Translations under genes and position numbers: made by a program | In this document: positions 38,023 to 46,857 of the stretch, in pieces | Numbering within the stretch: the stretch's first letter is position 1 | How the letters are laid out: each line of letters opens with the position of its first letter | From: CAUZIZ01 sp965222655 | GTDB taxonomy: Bacteria > Acidobacteriota > UBA6911 > RPQK01 > JAJDTT01 | Direction of reading: 5' to 3' | NCBI GenBank assembly: GCA_965222655.1 | Contig: CBDCUP010000006.1 | Location: forward strand, 434,001 to 498,000 | DNA length: 64,000 bases | The notes under the pieces: generated by a model | Database searches by the model: none | What the model saw: the letters and a program-made list of their open reading frames with translations, nothing else | What the model was told of the DNA's origin: nothing

Positions 38023-38307
38023 CTATTCCCCAAACCTGCCCTCGACCAGATCCACGATTGCTTGCATCGCCTCTCCCTCATTTTTCCCGTCGGCGGTGAT
38101 CTCTATCTGGGTCCCTTGAGAAGCGGCCAGCAGTAGTATCCCCAAGATGCTCTTGCCGTCCACCGTTCGCGACGGGTTCTGGGTCGAGAGCTTGATGTCG
38201 GCTTCGAACCGCGAAGTGAGGCGAACCAGTTTCGCGGCCGCGCGGGCGTGAAGCCCCAGGTCATTCGCTATCCGCACCACTTGTTGAATCACGCTCAAAA
38301 AACTCAC
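38023..38307 (-). CDS. ptsH: Phosphocarrier protein HPr
   Basis: 94 residues if started at GTG 38307; a GTG at 38292 would give the more usual length. Contains the phospho-acceptor H20 in LGLHARAAAKLV and the regulatory serine S53 in GKSILGILLLAA, the target of HPr kinase, whose gene lies two genes upstream. It overlaps the EIIA gene by up to 47 bases, implying coupled translation. Confidence 0.93.
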   Translation of the reverse strand: MSFLSVIQQVVRIANDLGLHARAAAKLVRLTSRFEADIKLSTQNPSRTVDGKSILGILLLAASQGTQIEITADGKNEGEAMQAIVDLVEGRFGE

Positions 38308-38701
38308 TTGCCATCGAGATATGGCTTTTGCCTTGATCTTTGACCTTCGTCGCCAACTCCAAGAGCGAATCCTGCTCGGTCTGAGTTGCGAGACGAACGA
38401 TCATGGGCAGATTAACACCGGTGACGATCTCCACTTTGTCCTTTTTCAACAAGGAGAGGGTGACGTTGGAAGGAGTTCCTCCGAACATATCCGTGCAAAT
38501 GATGACTCCTTTTCCCATATCGACGGTCTGAACAGCTTCCTCTATATCCTTCTTCGACTGGTTGACATCGTCATGCCAGCCGATAGACACCGAGGCAATA
38601 TGAGAGATTTCTCCCACAATCATCTCGGCAGCCGCGACCAACTCATGTCCCAGTTGGCCGTGGGTCACAATCAAACCTCCGATCAAAGGATGCGGGCTCA
38701 T
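38261..38701 (-). CDS. PTS mannose-family EIIA domain protein
   Basis: 146 residues. The EIIA-Man fold includes phospho-acceptor H14 in LIVTHGQLGHELV, the GKGVIICTDMFGGTPSN segment and VTGVNLPMIVRL. In sugar-transporting systems this domain passes phosphate to EIIB; here no EIIB, EIIC or EIID gene follows, so it is probably a regulatory phosphate acceptor. It overlaps both hprK (by four bases) and the HPr gene. Confidence 0.9.
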   Translation of the reverse strand: MSPHPLIGGLIVTHGQLGHELVAAAEMIVGEISHIASVSIGWHDDVNQSKKDIEEAVQTVDMGKGVIICTDMFGGTPSNVTLSLLKKDKVEIVTGVNLPMIVRLATQTEQDSLLELATKVKDQGKSHISMASEFFERDSTSGADSE

Positions 38702-39681
38702 TTCGTCGCGTCTCCCTGGGCATTGGATCCCTTCCTCAGCCGGCCTTCGAGATCCTCGATTGCCTCTCGAGCCGGGTTGTATCCCCTTTTCTTCAACATC
38801 TGGATTCTAACAGCGACTTCAACCAGGGTTGCCAGATTTCGACCAGGGGCAACTGGCATCGTAATCAAGGGAAGATCGATCTCGAGGGAACGATAGCTCT
38901 TCTCTTCGAGCCCCAGGCGATCGTACTCTTCCTCTTTTTTCCAGCGCTTGAGCTGAATCACCAGATCGATGGCCTTCTCCGGACTAAGGACGGAGACTCC
39001 GAAGAGCTGGGTCAGGTTGATGATACCCAAACCTCGAAGCTCCATGTGAGGTTGCGCGTCTCTGGGGCCCGAACCCACGAGGGAGTCGGGACTGTACTTC
39101 TTCAGGATCACCAGATCATCGCTGATCAGACGATGCCCGCGGAGGATCAGGTCCAGGGCACATTCGCTCTTGCCAATCCCGGATTCACCCAGCAGTAGCA
39201 CACCTACACCAAAGAGCTCCATCATGACTCCGTGGACGGTACTCGTGGGTGCCAGCAATTCCTGGAGATGGCTGGTCACCTTGGCGATGATTGTGGAACT
39301 CAACGCATCGGTTTGTAGGACCGGCACCTTGCTTGATTCGGCCTGTTCCAGAAGGGCGTCCGGGGGAGCCAGCCCTGAAGTGATGACAATGCAGCAAAGC
39401 CGATACGAGCTGATACTCTCGATTGCCTTCTGATACCGGGCGCTGGCTAAACCTTCCAGGTATTTGATTTCGGTTCGTCCGATCAGCTGCAGTCTTCCCT
39501 CCTTGAGGTATCCCGCGTAGCCAGCGAAGGCCAACCCCAGCTTCTGGATCCGGGGTGAAGTGATTCGGTTCTCGAGACCGTCCCCACCGGCAAGCAGCCG
39601 AAGACTCGGTCTGTCACCAAACGATGCGTGAAACTCCCGTACGGTTAGGCTGGGAGTGCTTTCACTCGAAGTTGAAACCAT
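38698..39681 (-). CDS. hprK: HPr kinase/phosphorylase
   Basis: 327 residues. An N-terminal regulatory domain is followed by the kinase domain: Walker A LLGESGIGKSECALDL (about residues 162-170), HRLISDDLVILKK and the family signature MELRGLGIINL. MPVAPGRNLATLVEVAV lies near the C-terminus. The bifunctional enzyme phosphorylates or dephosphorylates HPr on serine in response to ATP, phosphate and glycolytic intermediates. In Gram-negatives it usually sits beside rpoN and PTS genes, as here. Confidence 0.95.
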   Translation of the reverse strand: MVSTSSESTPSLTVREFHASFGDRPSLRLLAGGDGLENRITSPRIQKLGLAFAGYAGYLKEGRLQLIGRTEIKYLEGLASARYQKAIESISSYRLCCIVITSGLAPPDALLEQAESSKVPVLQTDALSSTIIAKVTSHLQELLAPTSTVHGVMMELFGVGVLLLGESGIGKSECALDLILRGHRLISDDLVILKKYSPDSLVGSGPRDAQPHMELRGLGIINLTQLFGVSVLSPEKAIDLVIQLKRWKKEEEYDRLGLEEKSYRSLEIDLPLITMPVAPGRNLATLVEVAVRIQMLKKRGYNPAREAIEDLEGRLRKGSNAQGDATK

Positions 39682-39711
39682 GGGTGAGTCGAAAAGAACG
39701 GCTCCAGACTA

Positions 39712-39894
39712 AGGGCTCGTTCAAGAGTAACTTCACATTCTGGCATCTCATCTTCACACCATCTTCGGCGGCTCCTCAATCGCGAAATCCTCAACGTAGG
39801 CCTGGCTACGCCTGCGGCTTCGCTCAATCGTTCGCGGCCAAATCTGGCGCAAATCTGAGCGCCAACTCTGTGAAGTTATTCTTGAACGAACCCT
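39712..39894 (+). repeat. R2 MITE-like element, copy B
   Basis: Same 183-base element as 4745-4927, beginning AGGGCTCGTTCAAGAGTAAC and ending with its imperfect complement GTTATTCTTGAACGAACCCT. It lies between hprK and rpoN (both leftward), so it may separate their transcription. Confidence 0.85.
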
Positions 39895-39914
39895 AAAAAC
39901 CGTCTCTCAAGAGG

Positions 39915-41369
39915 CTAGAACTGGTTCGAAGCCTTTCGTTCTCTCGAACCTGGAACCTTCATTTGATCCCGGTACTTGGCAACGGTTCGGCGGGTGATCT
40001 GAATACCCTCTATATTCAGCATCTTGGATATCCTTTGATCAGAGAACGGCTTTTCTTGATTTTCCTGCTCAATGATCCGCCTGATCCTCTCCTTGACATG
40101 CACGCTCGAGACGTTCTCCCCATCGGCGCTTTCGACACCTACCGAAAAGAACTTGCGCAGCTCGATCACTCCCTGAGGAGTATAGGCATACTTGTTCGCT
40201 ACGACCCGGCTAATCGTCGAGGGATGGACACCTAGCTCATCTGCGACATCCTTGATCAGCAGCGGCTTCAAATAGATCGCTCCCTGATCCAAGAATGGCC
40301 TCTGGTGCTCGACGATCACGGCGCATACTCGATAGATGGTTTTCTGCCGCTGATCCACGCTCCGCAAAAGCTCGACCGCCGACCGAAAGCGTTCCCGGAT
40401 GAAGCTTTTGGTCTCCTTCGTGACGGTAGTCTCGTGCAACAGATTTCGATACGAGCGATTGAGCCTCAGTCGAGGCTGCCCGTCGTCGTTCAGAGCAAAC
40501 TGAAACTCCTGATCATCCACCTTGTAGAAATGAACATCGGGCCGGACATATACCGGTTCTCGCGAACCGTATTTCTGTCCCGGTCGGGGGGAAAGCGTCT
40601 TGATCACGTTCAGGGCGTCGGTGAACTCCTCGGATTCACATCGGAGTAGCTTGATAACTTCCTTGTACTTTTTGGCTTGGATCAACTGAAGATGGTCCAG
40701 GATAAGAGTCTCTACCAGCGAACCGTCCAAGTCCAGGGCTCGCGCTTGAATCAGAAGACACTCCTGCAGGTCCTGACCGCCGACACCAACCGGATCCAGG
40801 TCCTGGACCGCTCGGAGGGCCTCTTCGACAACTGACAAAGGCGCCTGCACAGCCTCGGCGATTTCTTCCAGGCTGAGAGTGAGATAGCCGTCATCGTCCA
40901 GATTGCCAATAATAAAATAGGCGATTTCTTGTACCTCAGGAGGACTTCCTGAGAGATTCAACTGCCAGTTCAAATAGTCAGCGAGCGAAGTTGGCGAGGC
41001 CAGAAACTGGTCGAATGTGGGGCGATCGTCGGGAGCCTCGAACTCCTGCTTGGGTTGGCCGTTGGAACCAAGATACTCCCCGAAGAAGTTTTCATAGTCT
41101 TCGAAGTCCAGATCTTCGAAGCGGTCTTTTTCCTCGACGCTGTCTTTTTCCTCCCCCTCTGCCTCCTGAGTCTTGGTCTCGACCTCGATGGTTTCCGAGG
41201 CTTCCTCTTCCAACAACGGGTTCTCTTCAAGCTCCCGCTGAAGAAGGTCGGACAGCTCCAATTGATTCAGCGTCAAGAGCTCGATCTTCTGGAGCAGAGA
41301 CGGCGTCATGGAGAGACGCTGGCTCAGGTTGACACTCAACATGGGACGAAGACCACCGCGTCTATTCAT
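39915..41369 (-). CDS. rpoN: RNA polymerase sigma-54 factor
   Basis: 484 residues. Region I is Gln/Leu-rich (LSQRLSMTPSLLQKIELLTL), then an acidic region II (about 60-110). The core-binding region and C-terminal domain follow, with the RpoN box TRRTVAKYRDQM near the end. It directs polymerase to -24/-12 promoters that require enhancer-binding ATPases. None is encoded in this window and I found no convincing -24/-12 site. The gene lies 31 bases downstream of lptB, the order lptB-rpoN found in many Proteobacteria. Confidence 0.96.
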   Translation of the reverse strand: MNRRGGLRPMLSVNLSQRLSMTPSLLQKIELLTLNQLELSDLLQRELEENPLLEEEASETIEVETKTQEAEGEEKDSVEEKDRFEDLDFEDYENFFGEYLGSNGQPKQEFEAPDDRPTFDQFLASPTSLADYLNWQLNLSGSPPEVQEIAYFIIGNLDDDGYLTLSLEEIAEAVQAPLSVVEEALRAVQDLDPVGVGGQDLQECLLIQARALDLDGSLVETLILDHLQLIQAKKYKEVIKLLRCESEEFTDALNVIKTLSPRPGQKYGSREPVYVRPDVHFYKVDDQEFQFALNDDGQPRLRLNRSYRNLLHETTVTKETKSFIRERFRSAVELLRSVDQRQKTIYRVCAVIVEHQRPFLDQGAIYLKPLLIKDVADELGVHPSTISRVVANKYAYTPQGVIELRKFFSVGVESADGENVSSVHVKERIRRIIEQENQEKPFSDQRISKMLNIEGIQITRRTVAKYRDQMKVPGSRERKASNQF

Positions 41370-41399
41370 GATAGGTCTCGGAGAGACCGAGAGCTGCGC

Positions 41400-42143
41400 C
41401 TAGTATAGTCGGAAATCCTCACCCAGGTAAACCTTGCGGACTTCCGTGTCGGCCAACAGCCGGTCGGGCGTACCGGCCCGAAATATTTCTCCTTCTTTTA
41501 TGATGTAGGCCCGGTCGGTGATCTTCAGGGTCTCGCGAACATTGTGATCGGTAATCAGGATACCGATATTCCTGGACCTCAGATCGCTCACGATCCGTTG
41601 GATGTCGAGCACAGCGAGAGGATCAATGCCCGCGAAGGGTTCGTCCAGAAGAATGAAAGCAGGTCTTATGACGAGGGCCCGAGCAATTTCGAGCCTTCTA
41701 CGCTCGCCGCCCGATAGAGTGTAGGCTGGACTCCTTCTCAAGGCTGCAATCCCGAACTCTTCCAGCAGCTCGCTGACTGTCTGGTCGGCCATCCCTGGTG
41801 CGAGATCCAGGGTCTCGGCGATAGCATAGAGATTGTCTTCGACCGAAAGCTTTCGAAAAACCGAGGGATCCTGTGATAGATAGCTAATTCCCTTCCGGGC
41901 ACGAATGTACATCGGGAAACGCGTTATATCCTCGCCATTGAGATGGACCTCTCCACTGTCGGGAGCCGTCAGACCCACGATCATATAGAACGTCGTCGTC
42001 TTTCCCGCACCGTTGGGCCCGAGCAGCCCTACAACCTCCCCGGAAGCGATACTCAGGCTGAGGTCGTCGACAACCCTACGACCGCGGTAGGATTTGTGCA
42101 GATTTCGAGTGTCCAGGGAAACGGTGGATTGAGGCTGTGTCAT
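41400..42143 (-). CDS. lptB: LPS export ABC transporter ATP-binding protein LptB
   Basis: 247 residues. Walker A LLGPNGAGKTTTFYMIVG, Q-loop YLSQDPSVFRKLSVEDNL, signature LSGGERRRLEIARAL, Walker B FILLDEPFAGIDPLAV and the switch His in ITDHNVRETL. The YLSQ and VFRKLS sequences are LptB-specific. It energises extraction of lipopolysaccharide from the inner membrane together with LptF/G, which are not in the window. Start overlaps the LptC/A stop by four bases. Confidence 0.95.
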   Translation of the reverse strand: MTQPQSTVSLDTRNLHKSYRGRRVVDDLSLSIASGEVVGLLGPNGAGKTTTFYMIVGLTAPDSGEVHLNGEDITRFPMYIRARKGISYLSQDPSVFRKLSVEDNLYAIAETLDLAPGMADQTVSELLEEFGIAALRRSPAYTLSGGERRRLEIARALVIRPAFILLDEPFAGIDPLAVLDIQRIVSDLRSRNIGILITDHNVRETLKITDRAYIIKEGEIFRAGTPDRLLADTEVRKVYLGEDFRLY

Positions 42144-44536
42144 GGAGCTGAAGAAGGGGTGGAACTTTCGATGGACAGCATATCAGTACCCACATAGAAA
42201 GTAAACTTGTGCCCGCTAAATTTGCCCTCCTTGGGATCTCGGATCTGAGCCATATTACCCGTGAGCTCCAACCTCTGCTGCTGAAGATCGTAGACCGCTT
42301 TCTCACCCTGTCCGTGTCGCTGGCGTTCCCGCAGTTGCACCCCTCCCGAGGCAACTGCTCGCTGCAGGGCCTCTAGCGAGGACGACGCGAAGTGAAGATC
42401 CAGGAGCGGGGACTCCATCGATAGATCGTCGGTTGTCAACTGGACCTTTCCCTTGTAGGTTGCCCGCCGATGAGAGCGATCGTAGAGCAGGTGCTTCGAA
42501 TTGATCTGGTAAGTTGTCTCTTGAGGAGCTTTCTCATCTACCAGAATACTTTCGACCTCGCCCTCTACCTCCAGCATTCCTTCGCTCTGGTTGAACCGAA
42601 TCAGGCGACCGCTGATGAGGTTCCGATTCTGGACCAGACGGGGATGGCCGGAATAGGTGAGCCAACCCGACTTGGGATCCAATTCGAGACGGCCTGAGAC
42701 CAGGGCTGCAGACTCTCCTCCAGCATTCTCGAAAATCGTGCTGACGCGACCCAAGGCCGCTATCGCGCCGGTGGCCCTGGAGATTTCGATTCGATCGGCC
42801 TTCGTGGTCGAATCACCTGCGGTCGACTGATCAGGATCCGCCCCGAAGTATCTGAGAATCGGCTGCTTCTGTCCCTGAACCTCTACCACCTGTGTTTGTT
42901 CTCGAAATGTCGCGCGCTCCGATTCCAGGATCATGCTGCCCGAATCCGTCTTGTCCTCGTAGTAGAAATTACCGGACTGAACGACTTCGACGATGCGCCC
43001 TTCCTGGTAGTCCAATATCAGGTCATCACTGCTGCTGGACGATTCTTTTTCGGCCAAGCGCCTGCTCCAGTGAACACCTCCATGGGCAACTATCTTCCTC
43101 AGACCATCCGGCTCGAACCATGCCTTCATTTCGGATGACTGGAGCTTGCTCTTCTCATCCTTCCTACTCTGTTTCAATACCGCGTTCTTCTTGGCAACAA
43201 TCCGCTCCAATCCTCCACCGCGGTAAAAGACTTCGACCGAGTCCTCAGCATCCAATCTACGCTCTCCCTCAGATCCCCTCAGTTCTACAGTGGTTTTCCC
43301 AGATGCCAGGGCGTGGTCGAGATTGCCTTCAGCCTGGAACTGGACGACCAGTCGCTCTGAGCTTACCCGCTCCTCCACCCCAGTGTCCGGATGTCTGACG
43401 AGCGAGACGTTTCCGGTAAGATCAAGCTGCCTCTGCTTCTGGCCGAGTGGCTTGAGGACAAAGACATCAGCTCGTGATTTCTTGATACCCAGGGATGAGG
43501 AGCTGAAGCGTACCTCTCCGTAGGCGGTCAAATGTTCGAATCCGGATCCCGTCAGCGGCCCTGCGCCTGGCGAAGGGAGTACTTCGATCCGATCCCCTTC
43601 CAGATGATGCGAAGCTTCTTTGTAGGTCGCCCTGGGAACGCCGACACCGCCGTCGGCAAGCGGGCTACCCAGAACTCGGAACTGACGCAGCCTTCCCGTT
43701 TCCTGGTCAAAGAAAGCGTGGATCCGATCACCTGCAAACTCCTGCCCGGGACTCACGGTCAAAGACGCTTGCCCCGAAGCGAGCACTTTGTCGATTCCCT
43801 CTTCCTGGGTGAGATAGATGACGATCCGCTGGGCCAGCAGCAGCCGCTGCCCGTCTCGAATGCTGGCATTCCCCGAGCAGTCCATGAGTTGGTTTGCCAC
43901 ATCGTAGTGAACCCGATCTGAGTGCATCACAGCCTGCCGAGCTCCCTGAGGAATGGTGAGCCGGAACTGATCTGCAATCCGGACCGCCTTTTGTGGAATC
44001 TGGTAGAGCAAAGATCTCCCCTCGCCGGAGATCAGCTTTCGTCGAATTCGAAAACCCTCGTCTATGGCGATGGTTTCTCTCTCCAGGTTGGCTCGGACGC
44101 GATTGGAAAGAATTTCGGTACCATCGACCAGAAGGATCTTCACGTCGCCCAAGATGTCGACTTGCCGTTCTTGAATCTTGTAGGTGGCCTCTCTTCCCGA
44201 AACCCTCTCAGCTGGTTGTCCCTGGTCGTCATAGTGGATCAGCCGAATCTCGCTCAGCTGGTGAAGACCACCCAGGGTCTCGGTGCTCATTTGCGCCCGC
44301 ACTTTGAAAAGAGGACGACCTTCTTTGTGCTCGGTGTACTCAAACTGGGTAGTCCGCTGCTTGATCTCAGAGGAGAGAAACTGCTCTTGGAGCACAGGCG
44401 TCGGTGCCTCCCTTCGAGAGAGGAAGTTCCAGGTGATTGCGGTGATTCCCAAGAGCAGCAGAGCGACCAGCGCGACTCTCAAGGCTTTCAGGACGACAGA
44501 ATACATTTGCGGCTTCTTCCCAGGAGAGACTGCCAA
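42140..44536 (-). CDS. Large LptC/LptA-like LPS transport protein (fused OstA repeats)
   Basis: 798 residues, about four times the size of a typical LptC or LptA. An N-terminal membrane anchor (about 12-40) is followed by an LptC-like domain and then repeated OstA/LptA beta-jellyroll units. Repeating patterns such as VSGREATYKIQERQVDILGDV, LELDPKSGWLTYSGHPRLV and AVYDLQQQRLELTGNMAQI show this. The last unit resembles LptA. It could span the periplasm as a single-chain bridge carrying LPS from LptB2FG to LptD. Direct overlap with lptB supports this. Domain count is by eye. Confidence 0.8.
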   Translation of the reverse strand: MAVSPGKKPQMYSVVLKALRVALVALLLLGITAITWNFLSRREAPTPVLQEQFLSSEIKQRTTQFEYTEHKEGRPLFKVRAQMSTETLGGLHQLSEIRLIHYDDQGQPAERVSGREATYKIQERQVDILGDVKILLVDGTEILSNRVRANLERETIAIDEGFRIRRKLISGEGRSLLYQIPQKAVRIADQFRLTIPQGARQAVMHSDRVHYDVANQLMDCSGNASIRDGQRLLLAQRIVIYLTQEEGIDKVLASGQASLTVSPGQEFAGDRIHAFFDQETGRLRQFRVLGSPLADGGVGVPRATYKEASHHLEGDRIEVLPSPGAGPLTGSGFEHLTAYGEVRFSSSSLGIKKSRADVFVLKPLGQKQRQLDLTGNVSLVRHPDTGVEERVSSERLVVQFQAEGNLDHALASGKTTVELRGSEGERRLDAEDSVEVFYRGGGLERIVAKKNAVLKQSRKDEKSKLQSSEMKAWFEPDGLRKIVAHGGVHWSRRLAEKESSSSSDDLILDYQEGRIVEVVQSGNFYYEDKTDSGSMILESERATFREQTQVVEVQGQKQPILRYFGADPDQSTAGDSTTKADRIEISRATGAIAALGRVSTIFENAGGESAALVSGRLELDPKSGWLTYSGHPRLVQNRNLISGRLIRFNQSEGMLEVEGEVESILVDEKAPQETTYQINSKHLLYDRSHRRATYKGKVQLTTDDLSMESPLLDLHFASSSLEALQRAVASGGVQLRERQRHGQGEKAVYDLQQQRLELTGNMAQIRDPKEGKFSGHKFTFYVGTDMLSIESSTPSSAP

Positions 44537-44985
44537 TGCTGGACCCTACACGCCCCGGGGGCGGACTTCTCAAGTACTTAACAGTCTCGGAATTTCAATC
44601 AAGTGAGCTGTTCTCTGAGACCGCCCTTTCGTCACAGCCGGGGTGTCCCGAAACAGCCTTTTACGGCCTTGGCCGTCGGCACGAAGTGCCTACTTAAAGA
44701 GGATACGTCGGCAGGCGCCTGGGCCGCAAGGATGGCGACGGCCCGCGTCCTTCAATCTCGCCCTCACTTACTGGGAGCGTTCCAGACCCTAAGCAGAAGT
44801 TAGCGGGGCCAGGCAGTCCAAATCCAAATCGAAATCGGTATCGGTATCGGTATCGGTATCGGTATCGAAATCGAACCGCTATGGTTTTAGGACACGGCAA
44901 GCCTTGAGCGTCCGCTTCCAGGCCTAAAGACGGGAGACGATCCGCGGGCACGGGCAAGGGCAGAGGAACACTGAAGAGGTACTAG
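44537..44985. other. Intergenic region with hexamer repeat, upstream of lptC/A
   Basis: 449 bases between the start of the LptC/A gene and the left end of the IS. No coding frame is convincing. It holds the (GGTATC)5 tract at 44837-44866 and GC-rich inverted words (GCCTTTTACGGCCTTGGCCG). Before the IS arrived, this would have been the spacer between recJ and lptC/A. Confidence 0.5.
44837..44866 (+). repeat. Hexamer tandem repeat (GGTATC)5
   Basis: Five exact GGTATC units flanked on both sides by the diverged unit GAAATC. Simple-sequence tract, prone to slippage. Confidence 0.95.
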
Positions 44986-46857
44986 GCCCAAAATAAGCGC
45001 AAGTTGGAAAGTAGACCCCTTTCCCGGCTCCTGGGGGCCGTTTTGGAGGCCTAAATTCTAGATTTTCCCGCTAAGTCCCTTAGACCTCGGCTCGTGTTCT
45101 GCACTCCTGCACGGCGATCGCTCATGCGGGGCGATTCTGCCCCCTTGAGCGGCGTTTTCAGAGACACTACTCCCCAGCTCTCGCGACCCTCAGAGCTTCT
45201 TTATCTCCTTTCAGTTTCAGGTAGCTGGCCGGCGTTTCAACCACCTACTGCCTTCCAGGAGAAGACGGCTCCAACCATTGACATCCAGCAGCCGATAGAC
45301 CAACCGTCGGCCCCTCCGCAGAATCTGGCAGGGCATTTCAATGATCTCTCGCAGGAAACGGCGATATTCCATCTTCACCAGCTGTCTGGCCTGCAGTCGA
45401 GCCGGCAGAACCAACCCCATCCAGGCCTTCAGATTCCAGGCCTGCGCCGCAATCACCAGATAGGCCCAGTTGGCCACCAGCGTATCCGAGGGCATCCGCA
45501 GGGCCTCGACTCCGTTCTTGAGTTGTTCAATGACGTTCTCTTGATTGCAGCGCCGGTTGTTTTCCCGAACCACTCCCGCCGTTCCCAACTGGGCCGCCGG
45601 GATATTCGTGACATAAAAGTGATAGCGCGTCTGCGGCAGAAGCCGCTTCTGGCCTTTCTCGACCAGGATCGTCTTGCGCAAGATCACCAGCCGATACGTT
45701 CGCTTCGCTTTGCTCGGACGGTAGTCGATCTCCACGATCTCTTCCCGTTCCAGCCTCAGGGTCTTGAACCCGCGCTCCTTGACAATCTCCGGCTTCACTT
45801 TGTCGCGCCGCTTGCGCCGCTTTTTCCCTTTTCCTTTCTCCTTGCCGGGGCGCACCAGCTCCTTCCAATTCGCTTGCGGCAACGCCTCGGCCCACTTGAT
45901 GAAGCTCGGATGGGCATCCATCCCGAAGTCAAATTCCACGCCCGCTTCCGTCCAGCGGTCAAAATGAGCTGTCAGCGAAAAATCCGTGTCCCCGCGCAGG
46001 CGCACCGTTCGAAAACCCGCCTCTCGGACCAACTCGATACTCCGATCCAGCCATTCGGGGGCTCCCTCATGAGAGGGGCGATTCCCCGAGCGGTTGACGG
46101 CATAGAGCACCTCTCCCGTCTGGGCCAGCGTCACGATCAACGGTGCATAGCCCCACTGCCCGTCGTAGCTGATCTCCATCCCTTCCTTGCATTCCCCGCT
46201 GGTGGGGGCAATCGTGCCATCCACGTCGATCTCCGCCCGTTCGAAGAACCTCGCCGGTTGTTGGGCCCAGACCTTGCGGCGGCTCTCATTGACGGCTTCC
46301 ATCAGATCGATCACATCCGGCGCTTGGAAGCGGCGCACAAAATCTCCGGCCGTGCTGGGCGCGGGGATCTTCTCCGCTCCTACCGCTTCCAGGAAGCTGA
46401 CACTTTGACGCCGCATTTCGATATCCTGATAGCGGGTCCCGCCCGTGGCCACGTTGTAGATCAGGCTCAGCACGTGGTCCGATTCGTGGTACGGCTGGTG
46501 GCGTTTGAACAACTTCACCCCCTGATCAATCGCTTTCCCCAGCCCGCTCCACTTCACGATCTGCCGCAGCAGCCCCAGCCCACCGTAACTGACGCCGTGA
46601 ATTTTCTCCGAGACCTCGTAGCTGATGCCTTCGGCCGAGAGGACCGGTTTCGGATCCTCACCGTTCCAACTGGGGCTCAGCCGATCAGCAACTTCTGCTT
46701 CCCGCTTTCGGATGATTGCGCTATGCTTTTTCTTCACCTGAAATGCCTCCTTTCGGGTCTCTCTGAGGTTTCTTTGTTAACTCCAGAATACCCGTCAGGT
46801 CTGGCATTTCAGGTGTTTACACGCGGCTTAATCCACTTTCATCTACTTGTTTTGGGA
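44986..46857 (-). mobile_element. IS1380-family insertion sequence
   Basis: 1,872 bases bounded by imperfect terminal inverted repeats: left GCCCAAAATAAG, right (complement) TCCCAAAACAAG. A four-base target duplication CTAG is present at 44982-44985 and 46858-46861. One transposase gene fills most of it. The duplicated CTAG contains the TAG stop of recJ, so the element landed exactly at the recJ end without altering the protein. Confidence 0.85.
45217..46737 (-). CDS. IS1380-family transposase
   Basis: 506 residues, DDE type. Aspartates are in IDVDGTIAPTSGECKEGMEI and LRGDTDFSLTAHFDRW, and the glutamate in NQENVIEQLKNGVEALRMPS. These, with the YHESDHVLSLIYNVATGG N-terminal block, are characteristic of IS1380. 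A strongly basic linker (KEKGKGKKRRKRRDKVKP) is inserted in the middle. The gene is intact, so the element may still be active. Confidence 0.9.
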   Translation of the reverse strand: MKKKHSAIIRKREAEVADRLSPSWNGEDPKPVLSAEGISYEVSEKIHGVSYGGLGLLRQIVKWSGLGKAIDQGVKLFKRHQPYHESDHVLSLIYNVATGGTRYQDIEMRRQSVSFLEAVGAEKIPAPSTAGDFVRRFQAPDVIDLMEAVNESRRKVWAQQPARFFERAEIDVDGTIAPTSGECKEGMEISYDGQWGYAPLIVTLAQTGEVLYAVNRSGNRPSHEGAPEWLDRSIELVREAGFRTVRLRGDTDFSLTAHFDRWTEAGVEFDFGMDAHPSFIKWAEALPQANWKELVRPGKEKGKGKKRRKRRDKVKPEIVKERGFKTLRLEREEIVEIDYRPSKAKRTYRLVILRKTILVEKGQKRLLPQTRYHFYVTNIPAAQLGTAGVVRENNRRCNQENVIEQLKNGVEALRMPSDTLVANWAYLVIAAQAWNLKAWMGLVLPARLQARQLVKMEYRRFLREIIEMPCQILRRGRRLVYRLLDVNGWSRLLLEGSRWLKRRPAT

